Shown here piece by piece: positions 1-12,640 of a stretch of 64,000 bases of DNA. Origin of the DNA: Phragmites australis (lineage: Eukaryota; Streptophyta; Magnoliopsida; Poales; Poaceae); the NCBI RefSeq assembly GCF_958298935.1, contig NC_084927.1, positions 28,284,001 through 28,348,000 of the forward strand, in the 5' to 3' direction. Both the position numbers and the translations under genes were made by a program. Every line of letters begins with the position of its first letter. Position 1 is the stretch's first letter. The notes below the pieces were generated by a model, which saw only the letters and a program-made list of their open reading frames with translations, ran no database searches and was not told the origin of the DNA.

Positions 1-600
1 ATGAGTTTTTCCTATACGATTTCTCATATAAGATTTTTTAATGAGGCAATATCTACTTTATTCCTCCTATTTTCTCAAGTTGTTTTCAGAGGTTTTAATA
101 TGATCCCGAAATCATAATCATTGCACTTTAAGCTCATCAATGAGTTTTTCCTTCTAGTTTTCTCATATGAGCTTACAATGAGACAATATCTGATATATGT
201 TATATCATTTTCTCTTTATATTTTCCTATTATGTTTTAAAGGAGTTTTAATTTCATATCAATATATCAATATATTTTCTCCTTATATTTTTCTAACAAGA
301 TTTTTAGAGGAGTTACCAACGAGAAGTTTATATTAAGAATAATTGATAAAATGGAAGTACTACGAACAAACATTCCAGAGAAACAACATATGATCAATTA
401 ACATCTCTAACTATCATCTGCAGTTATTAAAGATACATTCATTGAAAACAACTGTTCCATCGGAACGGACATGATTCATGACCTTAAACTTGTATATATA
501 TGTAAACATTGATCATTAATGAAATAAGAATTTCACTCTCTCCCCTATTCTCTCCATCTACTGTCTTTCATTTCAAACAAAGACGAATAAATAGTAATCT
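1..600 (+). mobile_element. Copia-like retrotransposon 3' end remnant (tentative)
   Basis: No coding frame. Two degenerate copies of a motif beginning atgagtttttcc and containing tttctcatat and aatgag(g/a)caata start at 1 and about 140. Repeats of this kind are typical of the non-coding 3' end of grass Ty1/copia elements, just before the 3' LTR. The following 350-600 stretch (tgtaaacattgatcattaatgaaataag, then a CT-rich tract) resembles an LTR R/U5 region. No LTR boundary, polypurine tract or target duplication could be fixed. Class assignment is from family resemblance only. Confidence 0.4.
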
Positions 601-1120
601 CACAGAGCAGGTATAATGGGGTTCCTCATCAAGGGGCACTAATCTCTTGATAAAGACTAAATAAAATGTAACTGTAATTATAAGGCGTCCTTTTTGTTCA
701 GTCTGAATGGTAAGGCTGTCGCTAGCTACTGTATTCACTATTCAGACCAAATAATGCTTGGGCACTCTCAGAAAGGGAGTATAAGAAGCTACAATATATG
801 GAATCCTGGACCTAAGTTCAAAGCTCCTCAGATCATATAACCAGATCATGACTCGACTATGTTAAGGTAACACAAAGTTGTTTGGCGCACGTATCATGAT
901 CCAATTAGATTCAAATCAATGCGAAGTTGTCAGCCCATGGGATTCCAAATTCCCAATGATAGGCAAGCAATGAAGCAAGCATGTCAAATGACAGTGATGC
1001 TCATAAACTAGGCATCATATAACGGCATGTATACATGCTTGCAGGAATGTATTACGAGTAAAAATACACTTTTATACTCACATGGCACGCTGGTCTATCA
1101 GAGGATGAACAGGTAGAACA
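601..1120. other. Intergenic, nothing recognised
   Basis: AT-rich sequence with no open frame longer than chance, no RNA gene and no clear repeat structure seen on either strand. Confidence 0.5.
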
Positions 1121-1122
1121 TA

Positions 1123-1378
1123 CATCCTCCGTTCAAAAATTAAAGTGCATTTTGTTTCAAAAAAATCAAACTTTATAAGTTTTGATCGACAATTAGTCAA
1201 ATTATATGCATGTTTAGAATACAAAATTTGTCTTAATAAATTTGTATTTCAAAGTACTTTTAATATGATGTTAGTTTTATAGCTTTTGCCAATCTATTAT
1301 AAAATAAATTAATAGTCAAAGCTTACTTTTGATGATTTTTTAAAATAAAATACGTTTTATATTATTGAACGGAGGGAG
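1123..1378. mobile_element. Stowaway-type MITE
   Basis: The left end reads CATCCTCCGTTCAAAAAT and the right end ATTGAACGGAGGGAG, an imperfect terminal inverted repeat around the CTCCCTCCGTTC core of grass Stowaway (Tc1/mariner) MITEs. The AT-rich interior is about 230 bp and non-coding. TA dinucleotides at 1121-1122 and 1379-1380 fit the TA target duplication of this family. Confidence 0.88.
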
Positions 1379-1380
1379 TA

Positions 1381-2520
1381 CTATTTGATACAAGCTCCGG
1401 CGAATGGAAGCGGAGACCAACTGCAAGAGGAACTCAACTAGCAGTATTGTCTAAAGCCTAAACCTGCAGCATTTAGATGATAGGTCAGATGCTGTCGCAT
1501 TACGTTATTCTTAAAACAGAAAACCAGTTTATTAAACCAAGGTCAGAGATCCCGAGCAGCACAGGTGGTTCTCGGCACAGTCAATCATAAACAACAGCCA
1601 CAAAAACAGCTCTTCGTGCCAAGAAGGAACACCTCCACACGACCACACCCCCATCCATATATTCAGCAGATCGGCGAGCATGCGAAGCTGAATTTGGCTA
1701 CGGCAGATGCGACGAATATGTAATGTGCAGAGCCTGCTCCTTTCAGCTTCGAATTTAGACAGTTTTTTATTATAGCTTTTTAAAATCTGCTGGTTAGATT
1801 GTGGGAATATGAGAAGTTAGTTTTTTTCAGCTTTGATAGATTGTGAAAGTATATTTTACTAAACTGTCTATCAAATTTTTTTTAAAATCTACGATTTAAA
1901 AGCTTTTTACAATTTAACTTTTCACGATCTAATTTTTCACGTTTTCTAGAAATGCTGATTACTCTATTCGCTGCAGGCGATCAGGTATCATGCTGCCTGG
2001 TGTAATGTGCAGCAGATAAACAAGTCCGCCGCTGACCCTGCCCGGTGCTGGTGATCGATGGCGATGCGATCCAACTACGTCGGGTCTCCACAGGAGTTCT
2101 TGTGCCGTTTGGGGATCCTTTATTTACGCTCTTGGTCGTCGCTGTCCCGGCGCCGAGTTAATTTACATCGAACCTAGTGCCGTTAAGCTGTGATCTAATG
2201 TGGGTTAATCTGTAATCTAATGCAGGTTAGTACTATCAATGCAAATGTTTGACAAGTGTCATTACTTTACTTGTATTTGCTTGGGGTATCTTCGCAAGTT
2301 GGGGTTTAAAAGTAGGCAATTTGCTGGATTTTGTAGAGTAGTTAATTGCGTGTAATGGGGACTGCATGATTGGTGTTACAGGCTTGCGGCTTGAATCAGA
2401 TTTTAAACTCTTATGTACTCGCATAGAGATAATTGAGATTCAAACTTTGAGCTTTTTCGAAAGACGAGACAGCAATAAGACACTGGCTTTTTCAAAGTCT
2501 GAAGCTTCATGTATGGAATA
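1381..2520. other. Intergenic, nothing recognised
   Basis: No supported gene. The 1750-1950 part is AT-rich with several short runs resembling gctttttaaaatctg and its complement, suggesting a decayed MITE, but no ends could be defined. The small minus-strand frame at 2236-2424 has no recognisable product. Confidence 0.4.
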
Positions 2521-2524
2521 AATC

Positions 2525-2700
2525 TATCTATCTATTATCTTAATATTTAAGAGAAAAATAAACCACTATATTTATTATCAAGGTCACGGAATTACCATGT
2601 TAATAAAAAAAATCTAAATCACTCATTGTTATGAATATCTAATGGACTAGATTTAACCAAATAATTCATATCAAATACGACTAATAATTAAATAAATTTG
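2525..2700. repeat. Dispersed repeat family A, copy 1
   Basis: Contains the chain ttaatatttaa ... aattaccatgttaat ... ctcattgttatgaatatctaatgg. The same chain recurs at about 9220-9375 and, inverted, at about 61500-61680. It is non-coding. Three diverged copies in one window indicate an old dispersed transposon family whose class cannot be named from the sequence alone. Confidence 0.6.
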
Positions 2701-4250
2701 AAATTAAAATATATAGAAGATTAGTAGTTCAATTTCCAATTAGGTTTGGGAAGCAAAATATCTACCTAAAGAGTCCAAATAAAATAAAATAAATAATAAA
2801 AGACTAAATTTTAATTGAAGGTTAGTTCGAATAAAATAAGAATCCTGTAGGTATTTGTCAGAGCCTAAAAATAAAATCGTGTGGTTCTCAGTTTTGCACG
2901 TCTTCCATTACGAATGTGCACCAGCCACAGGAGTGGTTTATGCACGCAAGAGATCAGTCACCTCAAGATACCTTTCTTTTACGAAAACAGAGAAATTGTC
3001 GTGCAGACCGGAGCAAAAAGAACACTAGATTAAAAAATGTGCGACATGCTAGCATATAGTATATATTCACACAAAAGTCCTCTTCGGTGACGTCGGCTCT
3101 TTTAATCTTCTCCCGATGACATTGCTCTACAGTGAATCCAGCAGCATTAGATCATTTATAATAGGGTGATTAGAGGAGATACTTATAAAATTTTTGCTAT
3201 TTATATTAATGCTAATAAGATAGTTAATCATATTTAAGCACATGTAGACTTTGTTTGTATTAGAAATTATAATTTTATATAGATGCTTAACACTTTTTTC
3301 CTTAAGCACCTAGCTATAAACACCTAACATTGTTCAATCAAGTGGTATGCCATTGAATTCAAGGAATCAAGGGGCATAATGCTGTTCATCTTTGTTCAAT
3401 TATGGTTTTATTTGGTAATGAAAAAGGACTAAAAGTTGCTTGCACAAGATAAGAGCAAGAGTTGGCTGAAAGGTTAACTGTGGCGCCATTGTGAACATAA
3501 TTTTGTAAGAATTTACTGTCATAAACCCAAAAAAATATATAGCACTGGCCACTGGCCAGTTCTGTCCTAGCAGACTTTGGCTAAGTTAACCGCACCCATC
3601 TGCACAGAGCCTAGCGGGAAACAAAATGGAATTGAGAACAAACATCTGTAAAATTTAGATCAGAGACCCTTCCAAGTATTAGGTATGGGCCATACCGTAT
3701 GGCCTACTCGTTAGCCACAAACCACTCGGCCATTTGAACATGGGAAATGCTTCGCATATGATCGTTTGAGTACAACTTAAAAACAACCATGTATTTAAAC
3801 CATCCAATATATTTATGATATTCCATACAAGTGATTTCAGCCATTAGATCCTGAGTTATATTCCGTTATTTTTAAATGATTGCAGTATTATTTGAACATA
3901 CCGAAAGCAGACAAAAGAAACAAACAAATAAACAGAATCAAGGAAATTTTGAGAAGCACAAAAAGAACCAGAAATTAGTTTGGAGCCCATGCCAACTCAT
4001 ACAGTCACACATACACCTCAAGTACAAGATAAGGGCATCCCAAATTTTGAAAGATTTTTTTTCTATAATGATATATGTTCACTCTTTATTTTTTATCTTC
4101 AACTTAGTTATTAAATTATAAAATAAATAGTGTAAATAAGATTTGATGAGGATCTAATCATATAAAATTTACTTTCGTTAGGCAGGGTCCAGCGATCTTC
4201 AGATTCCGCAACGGCCCGGGGGATCCCGGCCACCACAGGAGATTCACTGC
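2701..4250. other. Spacer upstream of AMT1, nothing recognised
   Basis: AT-rich to about 4180, then GC-rich towards the AMT1 promoter. Short frames at 3127-3309 (-) and 3876-4121 (+) have low-complexity translations and no family resemblance. The interval around 4030-4180 is very AT-rich and may be a MITE, but no terminal repeats were found. Confidence 0.45.
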
Positions 4251-4376
4251 CAGTGGCCCCCACACCATTCCTCCTGGATTCCCCGTCTCACGAAATAAAA
4301 GGCGATTTGTTTTTCCAAATCAAAACTGCGATTCGCTTTCTGTTTTTTTTTTATCGGCATCTCTCTCGGCCACCTC

Positions 4377-4384
4377 CTATAAAT
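4377..4384 (+). promoter_or_regulatory. Probable TATA box of the AMT1 gene
   Basis: CTATAAAT lies about 105 bp upstream of the AMT1 ATG, in a CT-rich leader-like context that switches to GC-rich sequence. Distance and sequence fit a plant core promoter; the transcription start was not determined. Confidence 0.55.
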
Positions 4385-4485
4385 CCGATCGGCACCACCG
4401 TCTGTTCCCCATCCTCACACCCCACGCCACACCCTCCCGATCCCCTCGCGTCCCCATACTTGTTCCTCCGGCTGCGCAGTCGAAG

Positions 4486-4659
4486 ATGTCGACGTGCGCG
4501 GCGGACCTGGCGCCGCTGCTGGGCTCGGCGGCGGCGAACGCGACGGACTACCTCTGCGGGCAGTTCGCAGACACGGCCTCGGCGGTGAACACTACGTACC
4601 TGCTCTTCTCCGCCTACCTCGTCTTCGCCATGCAGCTCGGGTTCGCCATGCTCTGCGCG

Positions 4660-4706
<47 letters not shown>

Positions 4707-5973
4707 GCTCGACGCCGCGGCCGGGGCGCTCTTCTACTACCTCTTCGGCTTCGCCTTCGCCTTCGGGACGCCCTCCAACGGCTTCATTGGGAAGCAGTTC
4801 TTCGGTCTCAAGCACATGCCCAAGACCGGCTTCAACTACGACTTCTTCCTGTACCAGTGGGCCTTCGCCATCGCCGCCGCGGGCATCACGTCGGGGTCCA
4901 TCGCCGAGAGGACGCAGTTCGTCGCGTACCTCATCTACTCGGCGTTCCTCACGGGATTCGTCTACCCGGTGGTGTCCCACTGGATCTGGTCCGCCGACGG
5001 GTGGGCCTCCGCGAGCCGCACGTCCGGCCCGCTGCTTTTCGGATCCGGCGTCATCGACTTCGCCGGCTCCGGCGTCGTGCACATGGTCGGCGGCGTCGCC
5101 GGGCTATGGGGAGCGCTCATCGAGGGGCCCCGCATCGGACGCTTCGACCACGCCGGCCGCTCGGTGGCGCTCAAGGGCCACAGCGCGTCGCTTGTCGTGC
5201 TCGGCACCTTCCTGCTGTGGTTCGGGTGGTACGGGTTCAACCCTGGGTCCTTCACCACCATCCTCAAGTCCTACGGCCCCGCCGGGAGCATCCACGGGCA
5301 GTGGTCGGCCGTGGGCCGCACCGCCGTGACGACGACGCTGGCCGGCAGCGTGGCGGCGCTCACCACGCTGTTCGGGAAGCGGCTCCAGACGGGACACTGG
5401 AACGTGGTGGACGTCTGCAACGGGCTGCTCGGCGGGTTCGCGGCCATCACCGCCGGGTGCAGCGTGGTCGACCCGTGGGCGGCCGTCATCTGCGGGTTCG
5501 TCTCCGCGTGGGTGCTCATCGGGGCGAACGCGCTCGCCGCGCGCTTCAGGTTCGACGACCCGCTCGAGGCCGCGCAGCTCCACGGCGGTTGCGGCGCGTG
5601 GGGGATCATCTTCACGGCGCTCTTCGCGAGTAAGAAGTACGTGGAGGAGATCTACGGCGCCGGCAGGCCGTACGGGCTGTTCATGGGCGGCGGCGGCCAG
5701 CTGCTCGCCGCGCACGTCATTCAGATCCTTGTCATCTTCGGGTGGGTTAGCTGCACCATGGGCCCGCTCTTCTACGCGCTCAAGAAGCTCGACCTGCTGC
5801 GCATCTCGGCTGACGACGAGACGGCCGGCATGGACCTGACCCGGCACGGTGGGTTCGCTTACGTCTACCACGACGAGGACCCCGGCGACAGGGCAGGGGT
5901 TGGTGCGTTCATGCTCAAGTCCGCGCAGACCCGTGTGGAGCCGGCGGCGGCGGTGACCAGCAACCAGGTGTAA
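4486..5973 (+). CDS. AMT1-1: High-affinity ammonium transporter AMT1;1-type
   Basis: An intronless gene for 495 residues, the usual AMT1 length. AMT1 proteins carry ammonium across the root plasma membrane as trimers of 11-helix subunits. The start [20 protein letters not shown] matches the N terminus of rice AMT1;1, which supports this ATG. The family signature [13 protein letters not shown] and the second pore motif [11 protein letters not shown] are present, with the two conserved pore histidines at about residues 199 and 366. The C-terminal regulatory tail has the conserved [11 protein letters not shown] block. Its threonine (about residue 452) corresponds to the site whose phosphorylation is known to close AMT1 trimers. 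No frameshift or stop was seen. Codon use is strongly GC-rich, as in many intronless grass genes. Paralogue number AMT1;1 is inferred from the near identity to the rice protein as remembered. Confidence 0.96.
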
Positions 5974-6510
5974 AATCAAGAAGAAATCACGTGCTTGCCT
6001 TTTCCTGCCATTGCGTCAAATTTGATCTCGAATCCGCCGGTACTGTTTGGGCCAATTCTTTGCCACTTCGCTGTTGCAAGATTGTAAAACAAGAGTAGGA
6101 CGACGGAGCTCAAGTACTTGCTTTGGTTGGGGTTCTTGTGTACATGCTCGGTTTAGAGTGTCCCGTATATTGTGGATGGAATGGGTAGGGGCGTAGGGCT
6201 AGGGTTTTCTTTGCTAATAATGTTGTTATTCTTGTGGTGGGATCTTATGATCAGAAGGTGTGGCAGGCTGCTGCTGCTGGTCAAGATAGGTGGCTCCTGA
6301 GGGTTGAAGCAGCTGCCTTTGTCTTGTGGTCTCTGCCCCTCCATCAATACTTTGGCGTGTAACTGGAATCTGTGGATTTGGGGTGTTCCTTTTATATAGA
6401 GCACATGATTATTTTTATATTATTCTGGTAAAAATAATATCATATTTCAATTTTTTTACTGGATCACTACATGGTTTTTTACTTCTATTGCATTGCATTT
6501 CATAAAAAAG

Positions 6511-6701
6511 TTCCCACTTCCATTCTCGATCTGACGTTGGCGGAAAATTGCCATTTGTTCGAAAATATTTGAGGATTGGCATTATTTGGTGGCATTTCAA
6601 AAAAAAAAAAGTGTTCCCACTTGCATTCTCGATCTGACGTTGGGGGAAAATTGCCATTTGTTCGAAAATATTTGAGGATTGGCTTCATTTGGTGGCATTT
6701 T
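6511..6701. repeat. 103-bp tandem duplication downstream of AMT1
   Basis: A segment starting ttcccactt(c/g)cattctcg and ending ttggtggcattt occurs at 6511-6598 and again at 6614-6701 with only a few substitutions (tccatt/tgcatt, ggcgg/ggggg, ggcatta/ggcttca). The copies are joined by a run of A. The period is 103 bp. It lies about 540 bp past the AMT1 stop, beyond the likely 3' UTR. Confidence 0.85.
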
Positions 6702-8100
6702 AACTTCTGTAAGTTGTATGGCTCGGACCAATTCTCCTCTTTGTTTTGTAGTAACTTTTTCTGGCGCACTCTTCGTATGTACCTGAAGAAAAACAACTTT
6801 ACAAAATTACGCGCCACAGTCAGTAGTACATCTCTCCCTTTCACTTGTCCTGCCAACCGACCGCCAAGAGAGATAGAAAGAGATTGCACGGTACTATAGC
6901 GCCACGTAGCTTGCTCCAATGGCCTTCTGAGCAAGTTGACAAGTCATGACAAACGCGCTAGTTGAAAATACGTACACCGCATAAACATAGTAGACCTATG
7001 TCGTCGATAGGAGGGGAAAACAACAGAGCGAGAGCTGCCACATTATCGTGATCCACTACGTGTCTGCCCCATCAAAAGCAGTGGAATACGATTTGTCCGT
7101 ATGGGTGAGAAAATTAACCTTCTTGTTTAAGGGCAGATCTTCTCGATAAATATCAGTTTTTAGTTTTTAGAGTGATTCTATAAAAGTGAGTTTTTAAATT
7201 AAATTAGATGCTGAGAAATAAAAAATCAGCTAATTGTGATTTATTTCTCCTATAAAATCACTTCTTCTATAAAATTAATAAAAAATCTTTTTCAACTACA
7301 AAATTACTTTTTCTAGAGAATAACTTTTGTCATAAAATTTGGATCAAAGAGCTCACCCTAAACAGCTCTAAATTCTTGTTTTAAATGTAACATAGTAAAA
7401 TCCTGCAGGAGAGTGGCTTTTGATTGGGCAACGAGGGCGCTAACAAGTGGGTGGAGAGTGGCCGATTTTAGCCGCCGGCGGTGGAGAACGTGGCTGGATA
7501 TGGAGGATTTGGCTGGTGCCGCTGGTATGTTCATTGTACAGGAGAGAAAACGATGTTCAGGCCTCCCTTAATAAGGTTGAAATAAGCAGATATGTTATCC
7601 TTTTTTTTAACTCAATGCTACTTAATTTTTTCTATTTTTTCTGAAGAAAGTATGGACCTTTTCTGTTTTTTCATAGCAGCAATAGAGGATGCAAGCGATT
7701 TTATGGTGAAGGACTGCAGTCCCATTTTTGTTGCAACATGCTTGTTGCAAGTGAAGAACCTTTTTTTGTTGCACTTACAATGTTGGGCTGTCGTGCTCCC
7801 TATATCAGCACGTTGCAGCCAAAACATGATCTGCGAGATGGTTTGCACCCTCGCCAGGATGAGGCGTGCTGGGTCCTTTCTTCTTTTCTCGCCTTTCCGT
7901 GCGATCTGTCGGGAAAGAAGAACGTCGTTGTTGCGGTGGACGGATCACGTGGCACTACTACCACTCACCATACATCGAACGAAACCGAAGTAGTTTGCTT
8001 CAGAGACCGGATGACCCTCAAGCGTCCGACTCGCATGATCCACAGCACGAACAATTCACATGGTGTTTTACCGCAGCAGCGCTATTTTAATTGTGCTTAC
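6702..8100. other. Intergenic, nothing recognised
   Basis: No supported gene. The 7140-7370 part is AT-rich with repeated aaaatcacttcttctataaaat-like words, possibly a MITE. The 7590-7990 frames contain several gttgcaa(c/g) words and no known domain. Confidence 0.4.
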
Positions 8101-8101
8101 G

Positions 8102-8632
8102 CAGGGGCGGATCTGAGCATGGACTGGGGGTACAGCTCCTTACCAGCTGAAGCTTCATTGAAAATTAGAAGTAGAGGAGGAGAAAAAAGAGGAAGAGAAA
8201 GAAAGAAAATAGAGCTAAAGGAGAAAGAAGAAAAAGAGAGAGCTTTTTACCCACCAAAATTATGTCCACTGCTATGTCTATAACGTCTATATGCTCACTC
8301 CGTCTTACGATAAGTTTGGTCAATGATCATACAGTAAACAACTCTATTATCGTTGCCAATAAAATACTCTACGTACGACAGGGTAGGTAGGTGAACTCAA
8401 TCAGCTAGTATATTATCTACTCTTGTTGCTCCTAAGCACATGCGGAGCTGGTTAGTGACTAAGGTGTGTCATAGTTCTCTTGGTCTAACAGTTTTTTGTT
8501 TTTGCATTTTATAGTTCATTTTAAGTACAATCTATTAATCTTTTAAGAATTTTCTTGAGTTCAGTCTCCCTACGATCCAGTTAGCTTCATCAGCCTATGC
8601 TGATATTTAACCCAAGCTCCGCCACTACTCAT
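8102..8632. mobile_element. Possible hAT-like MITE
   Basis: The left end reads caggggcggatctgag and the right end aagctccgccacta. Inverted, these give an imperfect TIR sharing G.GGCGGA.CT, the kind of end seen on many grass hAT MITEs. Interior about 500 bp, non-coding. No convincing 8-bp target duplication was found, so the call is tentative. Confidence 0.4.
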
Positions 8633-9205
8633 TAGCTCATGTATGTATGCATGCAACCATCAGTTCATGGATGGATCACAGGGCCCTTCTAGAACACTCA
8701 AGAGTCTTCTACAATTTTTATCATGGAAAAGAAAAAAGAAGGATACTATAAAAAAAAAAAAGGAAGAAGAGAGTTGCTATTTGGCGACTCTAGATCCGCC
8801 ACCTTCGTGGTCAAACAATTTTGGAGTGGGGCGCACGTGCAGCGCCACCGGTTTGATTGAAATTCGCGCAACTATACAGGTATGGTTGCATGCAGCACGA
8901 GCCCTTTGTTTATCTCTGTTTTGCTGATCACGACGCACCTGATTGGCCTATATAAAACATTTTTGATGCCTTCCTTCCAACGAGGTGTCCGGCAATGTTT
9001 CTAGTGGATTTTTTTTTCCTTATCTGTGCGTGTCTGATGCGCATAAAAGTTGCTACTCGAAATAAACCGTCCAAGTGTACGGCTGCCTTGTGCTTGCAGC
9101 ATGAGCCATAAAAAACAGTATGCTCGAGTCCTTGACCGGCCCGAAAGGAGCCCTTCTTCACAGGAAAATGGCACCGCAAGGTTGCGGCTCTCTGGCAGTG
9201 TATGA
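8633..9205. other. Intergenic, nothing recognised
   Basis: No open frame with a recognisable product on either strand; short overlapping frames at 8643-8927 (+) and 8928-9210 (-) look like chance. Confidence 0.4.
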
Positions 9206-9209
9206 TTCA

Positions 9210-9375
9210 TGGAGATGAATCTATTATATTATTATTTAAATATTAAAAAGAATCACTATGTTAATTTTTAAGATTACGAAATTACCATGTTAATTATAAA
9301 AAAGAAAAATGATATAGACTATTTATTATTATGAACATCTAATGATTTAGATTAAACTAATAAAATATTACTACG
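9210..9375. repeat. Dispersed repeat family A, copy 2
   Basis: Contains ttatttaaatatt, gaaattaccatgttaatt and ttattatgaacatctaatg in the same order and spacing as the copy at 2525-2700. Same strand as copy 1. Confidence 0.6.
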
Positions 9376-11345
9376 AGACCATGAACGTCGCTAGTTAATC
9401 ACCAAAGATAGTTTTGTCTTGTCTTCAAACTCAAAACAACATGAAAGGGTGTACCGGAAGACTAGAAAGTAGAAATCTTGAAGTCCCAATTCCCGCACAT
9501 CACGAGATTATTATTCCGTCCAGCTTGACAGTTGCTGCAGGCTTGGCACGGCCGGCTATTTCCGGATTGGGGCATGCGAGAGGCACTCTCCGTGAATCAG
9601 ATTGAAGCGTTCCTCTTTCTCTGGAAGCAGGTGCAGAGCTTGGTCAGGCATGAAAGGGAAGGAATAATGATCACGATGACATCTGCGGAATCTGGTACCC
9701 GGAGGGCCAGAAACGGCCAAGCTTCCGGCACGGTCGTTGCCCGCAGCTTCTCGTGCGAGACTACACAACAAGGCCAAGATTTCATTTCCTATCCATTGCA
9801 ACGGTACTCCACGACAGTACCCGTACGGAGTACTACAACTACAACACAACAGTACAAGGCTGAACCTATTGCTCGGCATGGCGTTATCCAGTTTTCCACT
9901 ACATCGAGCCATTTATCATGAGTATTCTGTAAATAAACGGTTAAATTTTGAAAATAAATTCTGCAAATATATACTGAATTATAACATAATATATAATTTA
10001 CTTAAGATAAAATTTTACAATCTATAATCTCGAATTCATTAAGAAACAAACAGAATCTGAGATAGGGAGCGCCAAGCGGCCTCCTACTCCTACCTAGACT
10101 GCAGCGACAAACAGCGACAAAACTCTCCTTGACCGATACGAGTTCGTAGGACTGCTCCGTTCATTTCAACTCCAACCAAGTCTACGCCCTGCACGGGAAG
10201 GTACCGCGCGGGGCAGTTCAACGCGGGCTGCATCGAGAAGAAGCAACGGAAGTGGTCATTGCTGCGACGCACTGGAGAGATAAATGCAACTCTACATGCT
10301 ACTGTAGACGTATGATTTATCTTGTCTGTTTACTTTTCTCAATTAATATTCATCTATTTATTAATTCTTTTATTTATCTTTTTTTATCTGCCCTCCGGTA
10401 TAAATTTCAACGGAAATGACGATGTTGATAAGTCATGCGTTACGGCTGGACGACGGGAAAATCATGGCACCGTGCGTCGGCGTCTGGATAGAGAGCTAGG
10501 TACATCGCCATGTGCATGCATGCGCAGCAAAGCATGAACCTTTCAACAGCTGAGTACTGCTAGGCCTGTAGCTCGGTGTGTTGACTTGAGCTCATCGGAT
10601 GCCTAAGGCCTAAGCTACTCATTGCAGGTCAATTGTTCACCTAAACCTTGACACTAGCTACTCATCGAATGAGAATTTCGTACTCACCCAAAACTCGATC
10701 TCGGCTATGGATTATTTGATATGGTTTAGATGTCGTTAAACCCAGAGAGATTATTAAATTTCGTTCTCCAAGTTCCAACCGACTTTCAATTTGGTATGTT
10801 AGGCAATCTCAGAGGAGGTTTTCACGGCTACAGTACCCCCGAAACTGTAGCACTCGAATTTCTGCTACAGCACCTCTGAAAATTCTGAGGGAACTCGGTA
10901 CTCCAAATTTATCAAAATACTGTAGCAGCCGCAACACTGTTCATAAATGTTGATTGTGGGTCTCGAAGGAAAAGAAGAGTAGTAAAAGGTAGAAAATAAG
11001 GTAGTTGTTGCACATAGAAAAAATAAAGAGTATTATAATAATATTAGAATATATTATAATAATATTATAGGGAATAAATTTTTAAATAACTATCAAAGAT
11101 GACCTTACTAACTTTTATAAGTTGGCAATCTAGATCCACAAACTTACTCTTTTAGTCAAAAGTAGAGTGATCTAGGGACGGCATGGAGCTCCACGTGCAC
11201 CCTGAATCAGAGCCCGTGGGACATCAATTATCCAACTTACTATATAACTACTGCACATTTAATGATATACGGATCCTGAGCCTCTAGTGTCAACGATTAT
11301 ACAATACGTTAAAGGATCTCGTTCGTGCTGTGCACATCGTGCAGT
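9376..11345. other. Intergenic, nothing recognised
   Basis: Mixed GC and AT sequence without a supported gene. The 9414-9930 and 10090-10540 frames have no recognisable domain. The 10820-10960 stretch has several ctgtagca words. No RNA gene was seen. Confidence 0.4.
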
Positions 11346-11348
11346 ACC

Positions 11349-11966
11349 CGTTAAAATTCAAAATTAGATAATATACGTAATCGTATTTATTGAAATATAT
11401 AATATATCATCGTATTTACAATTTTAATATTCGTATTCGGTAATTTATTTATCGAAAACTGACTTTCGGTACATCGTACGTCGAAAAAACACAGGTTCGA
11501 CCAATGTGCCGAATATAGCATTATAGCCCATACTCGACACATTATATACTAAAAATCAGGTGTATTCGGCACACGAGATGTCAAATATAGCACTATAGCT
11601 CATATTCGACACATCATATATCGAAAATTAGGTGCATTCAACATATGAGGTGCTGAATATGGTCTCACATGAGGGTCCCAGTATAAAATGATAACATCAA
11701 AATGTCTGTAACCATCAGCACACGAGGTGCCAAATACTGCATTGTAGTCTATATTCGGCACCTGATATGTCGAATATACTTGATTTTCGACAACTCGTGT
11801 GCTGAACATGATCAGATCCACGTTTTTCGATATACGATGTACCGAAAGTTAGTTTTCAATAAATAAGTGTTAAATACGAATACTAAAATTGTAAATACGA
11901 TAATAAATTATCTATTTTAATAAATACGATCATATATCTTATTTAATTTTAGATTTTGGCCAACGG
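11349..11966. mobile_element. Foldback element with ~145-bp inverted arms and internal tandem repeats
   Basis: The left arm (about 11349-11495) and right arm (about 11822-11966) are imperfect inverted copies. Both contain, in the same order on opposite strands, aaatacgat blocks, caattttaatattcg-like sequence and actttcggtacatcgta. Between them is a tandem repeat of about 72 bp with the core atatagca(t/c)tatagc(c/t)cata(c/t)tcgacacat at 11513 and 11585. No transposase and no clear target duplication. Structure is seen directly; class (MULE-like or other foldback MITE) is not decided. Confidence 0.65.
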
Positions 11967-12640
11967 TACCGGATGCATGGGCCCTTGGGCAGCTTCGGGA
12001 ATCGGGACCAGCAGATGGACCATAGCAAGGCTCTATATGTTTGTCAGTAGCAGACTAGCAGTGCACAATGTCTCACGTGTACTTTGGATTTTGGTGGCTT
12101 CTTTTCTCCCCAAAAGGGTTTATCTTGCTGTAGAAAGGTCGCAGTGTTGAGAGAGAGAGAGAGAGATCAGTCGTCCACTGAGAAACGGACGATCGAGAAC
12201 CAAAACTCCGGCTTTCGCATCAAATCAATTGCCTGCCTCTGATATCCTATCTGCTTTGCGCTTGCAGTTATCAGATCTCTGATTGGACGGCTCCGTCAAA
12301 AGCCTGTAACCACCCAACCTCGAATGCAATTATGCAGTTTGAATATCATTGCTTATATAATGCCGTAACATCCCAGCCTTTTTGATAGGCCTAACGTGCG
12401 GTATTTATCTTCCAAAACATCGATCGGAATAGCTAGTTACAAACTTGAAATACTCTACTACGCAGATCCCACTATCCCGGAAAGGCACAGAGTATATATT
12501 TTTCCTGTTCTTTTCCGAGTGCGTTCTACTGCTGTCGTTTTTATCAACAGTTGAGACATCAATCAACTACTGTACACTAAAGTGCCTGGAATTCCTGAAT
12601 TCTAATAGCCTTTGCTACTATAGTTACTGTAGCAGTAGGC
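11967..12640. other. Intergenic, nothing recognised
   Basis: No supported gene. A GA microsatellite (gagagagagagaga) lies near 12150. Small frames at 11956-12150 and 12445-12663 show no known domain. Confidence 0.4.

Noticed and set aside
4351..5979. Long frames on both strands over AMT1 (for example 4494-5633 + and 5104-5979 -)
   Set aside because: Arg/Pro/His-rich shadow translations of a GC-rich gene; the AMT1 frame explains the sequence.
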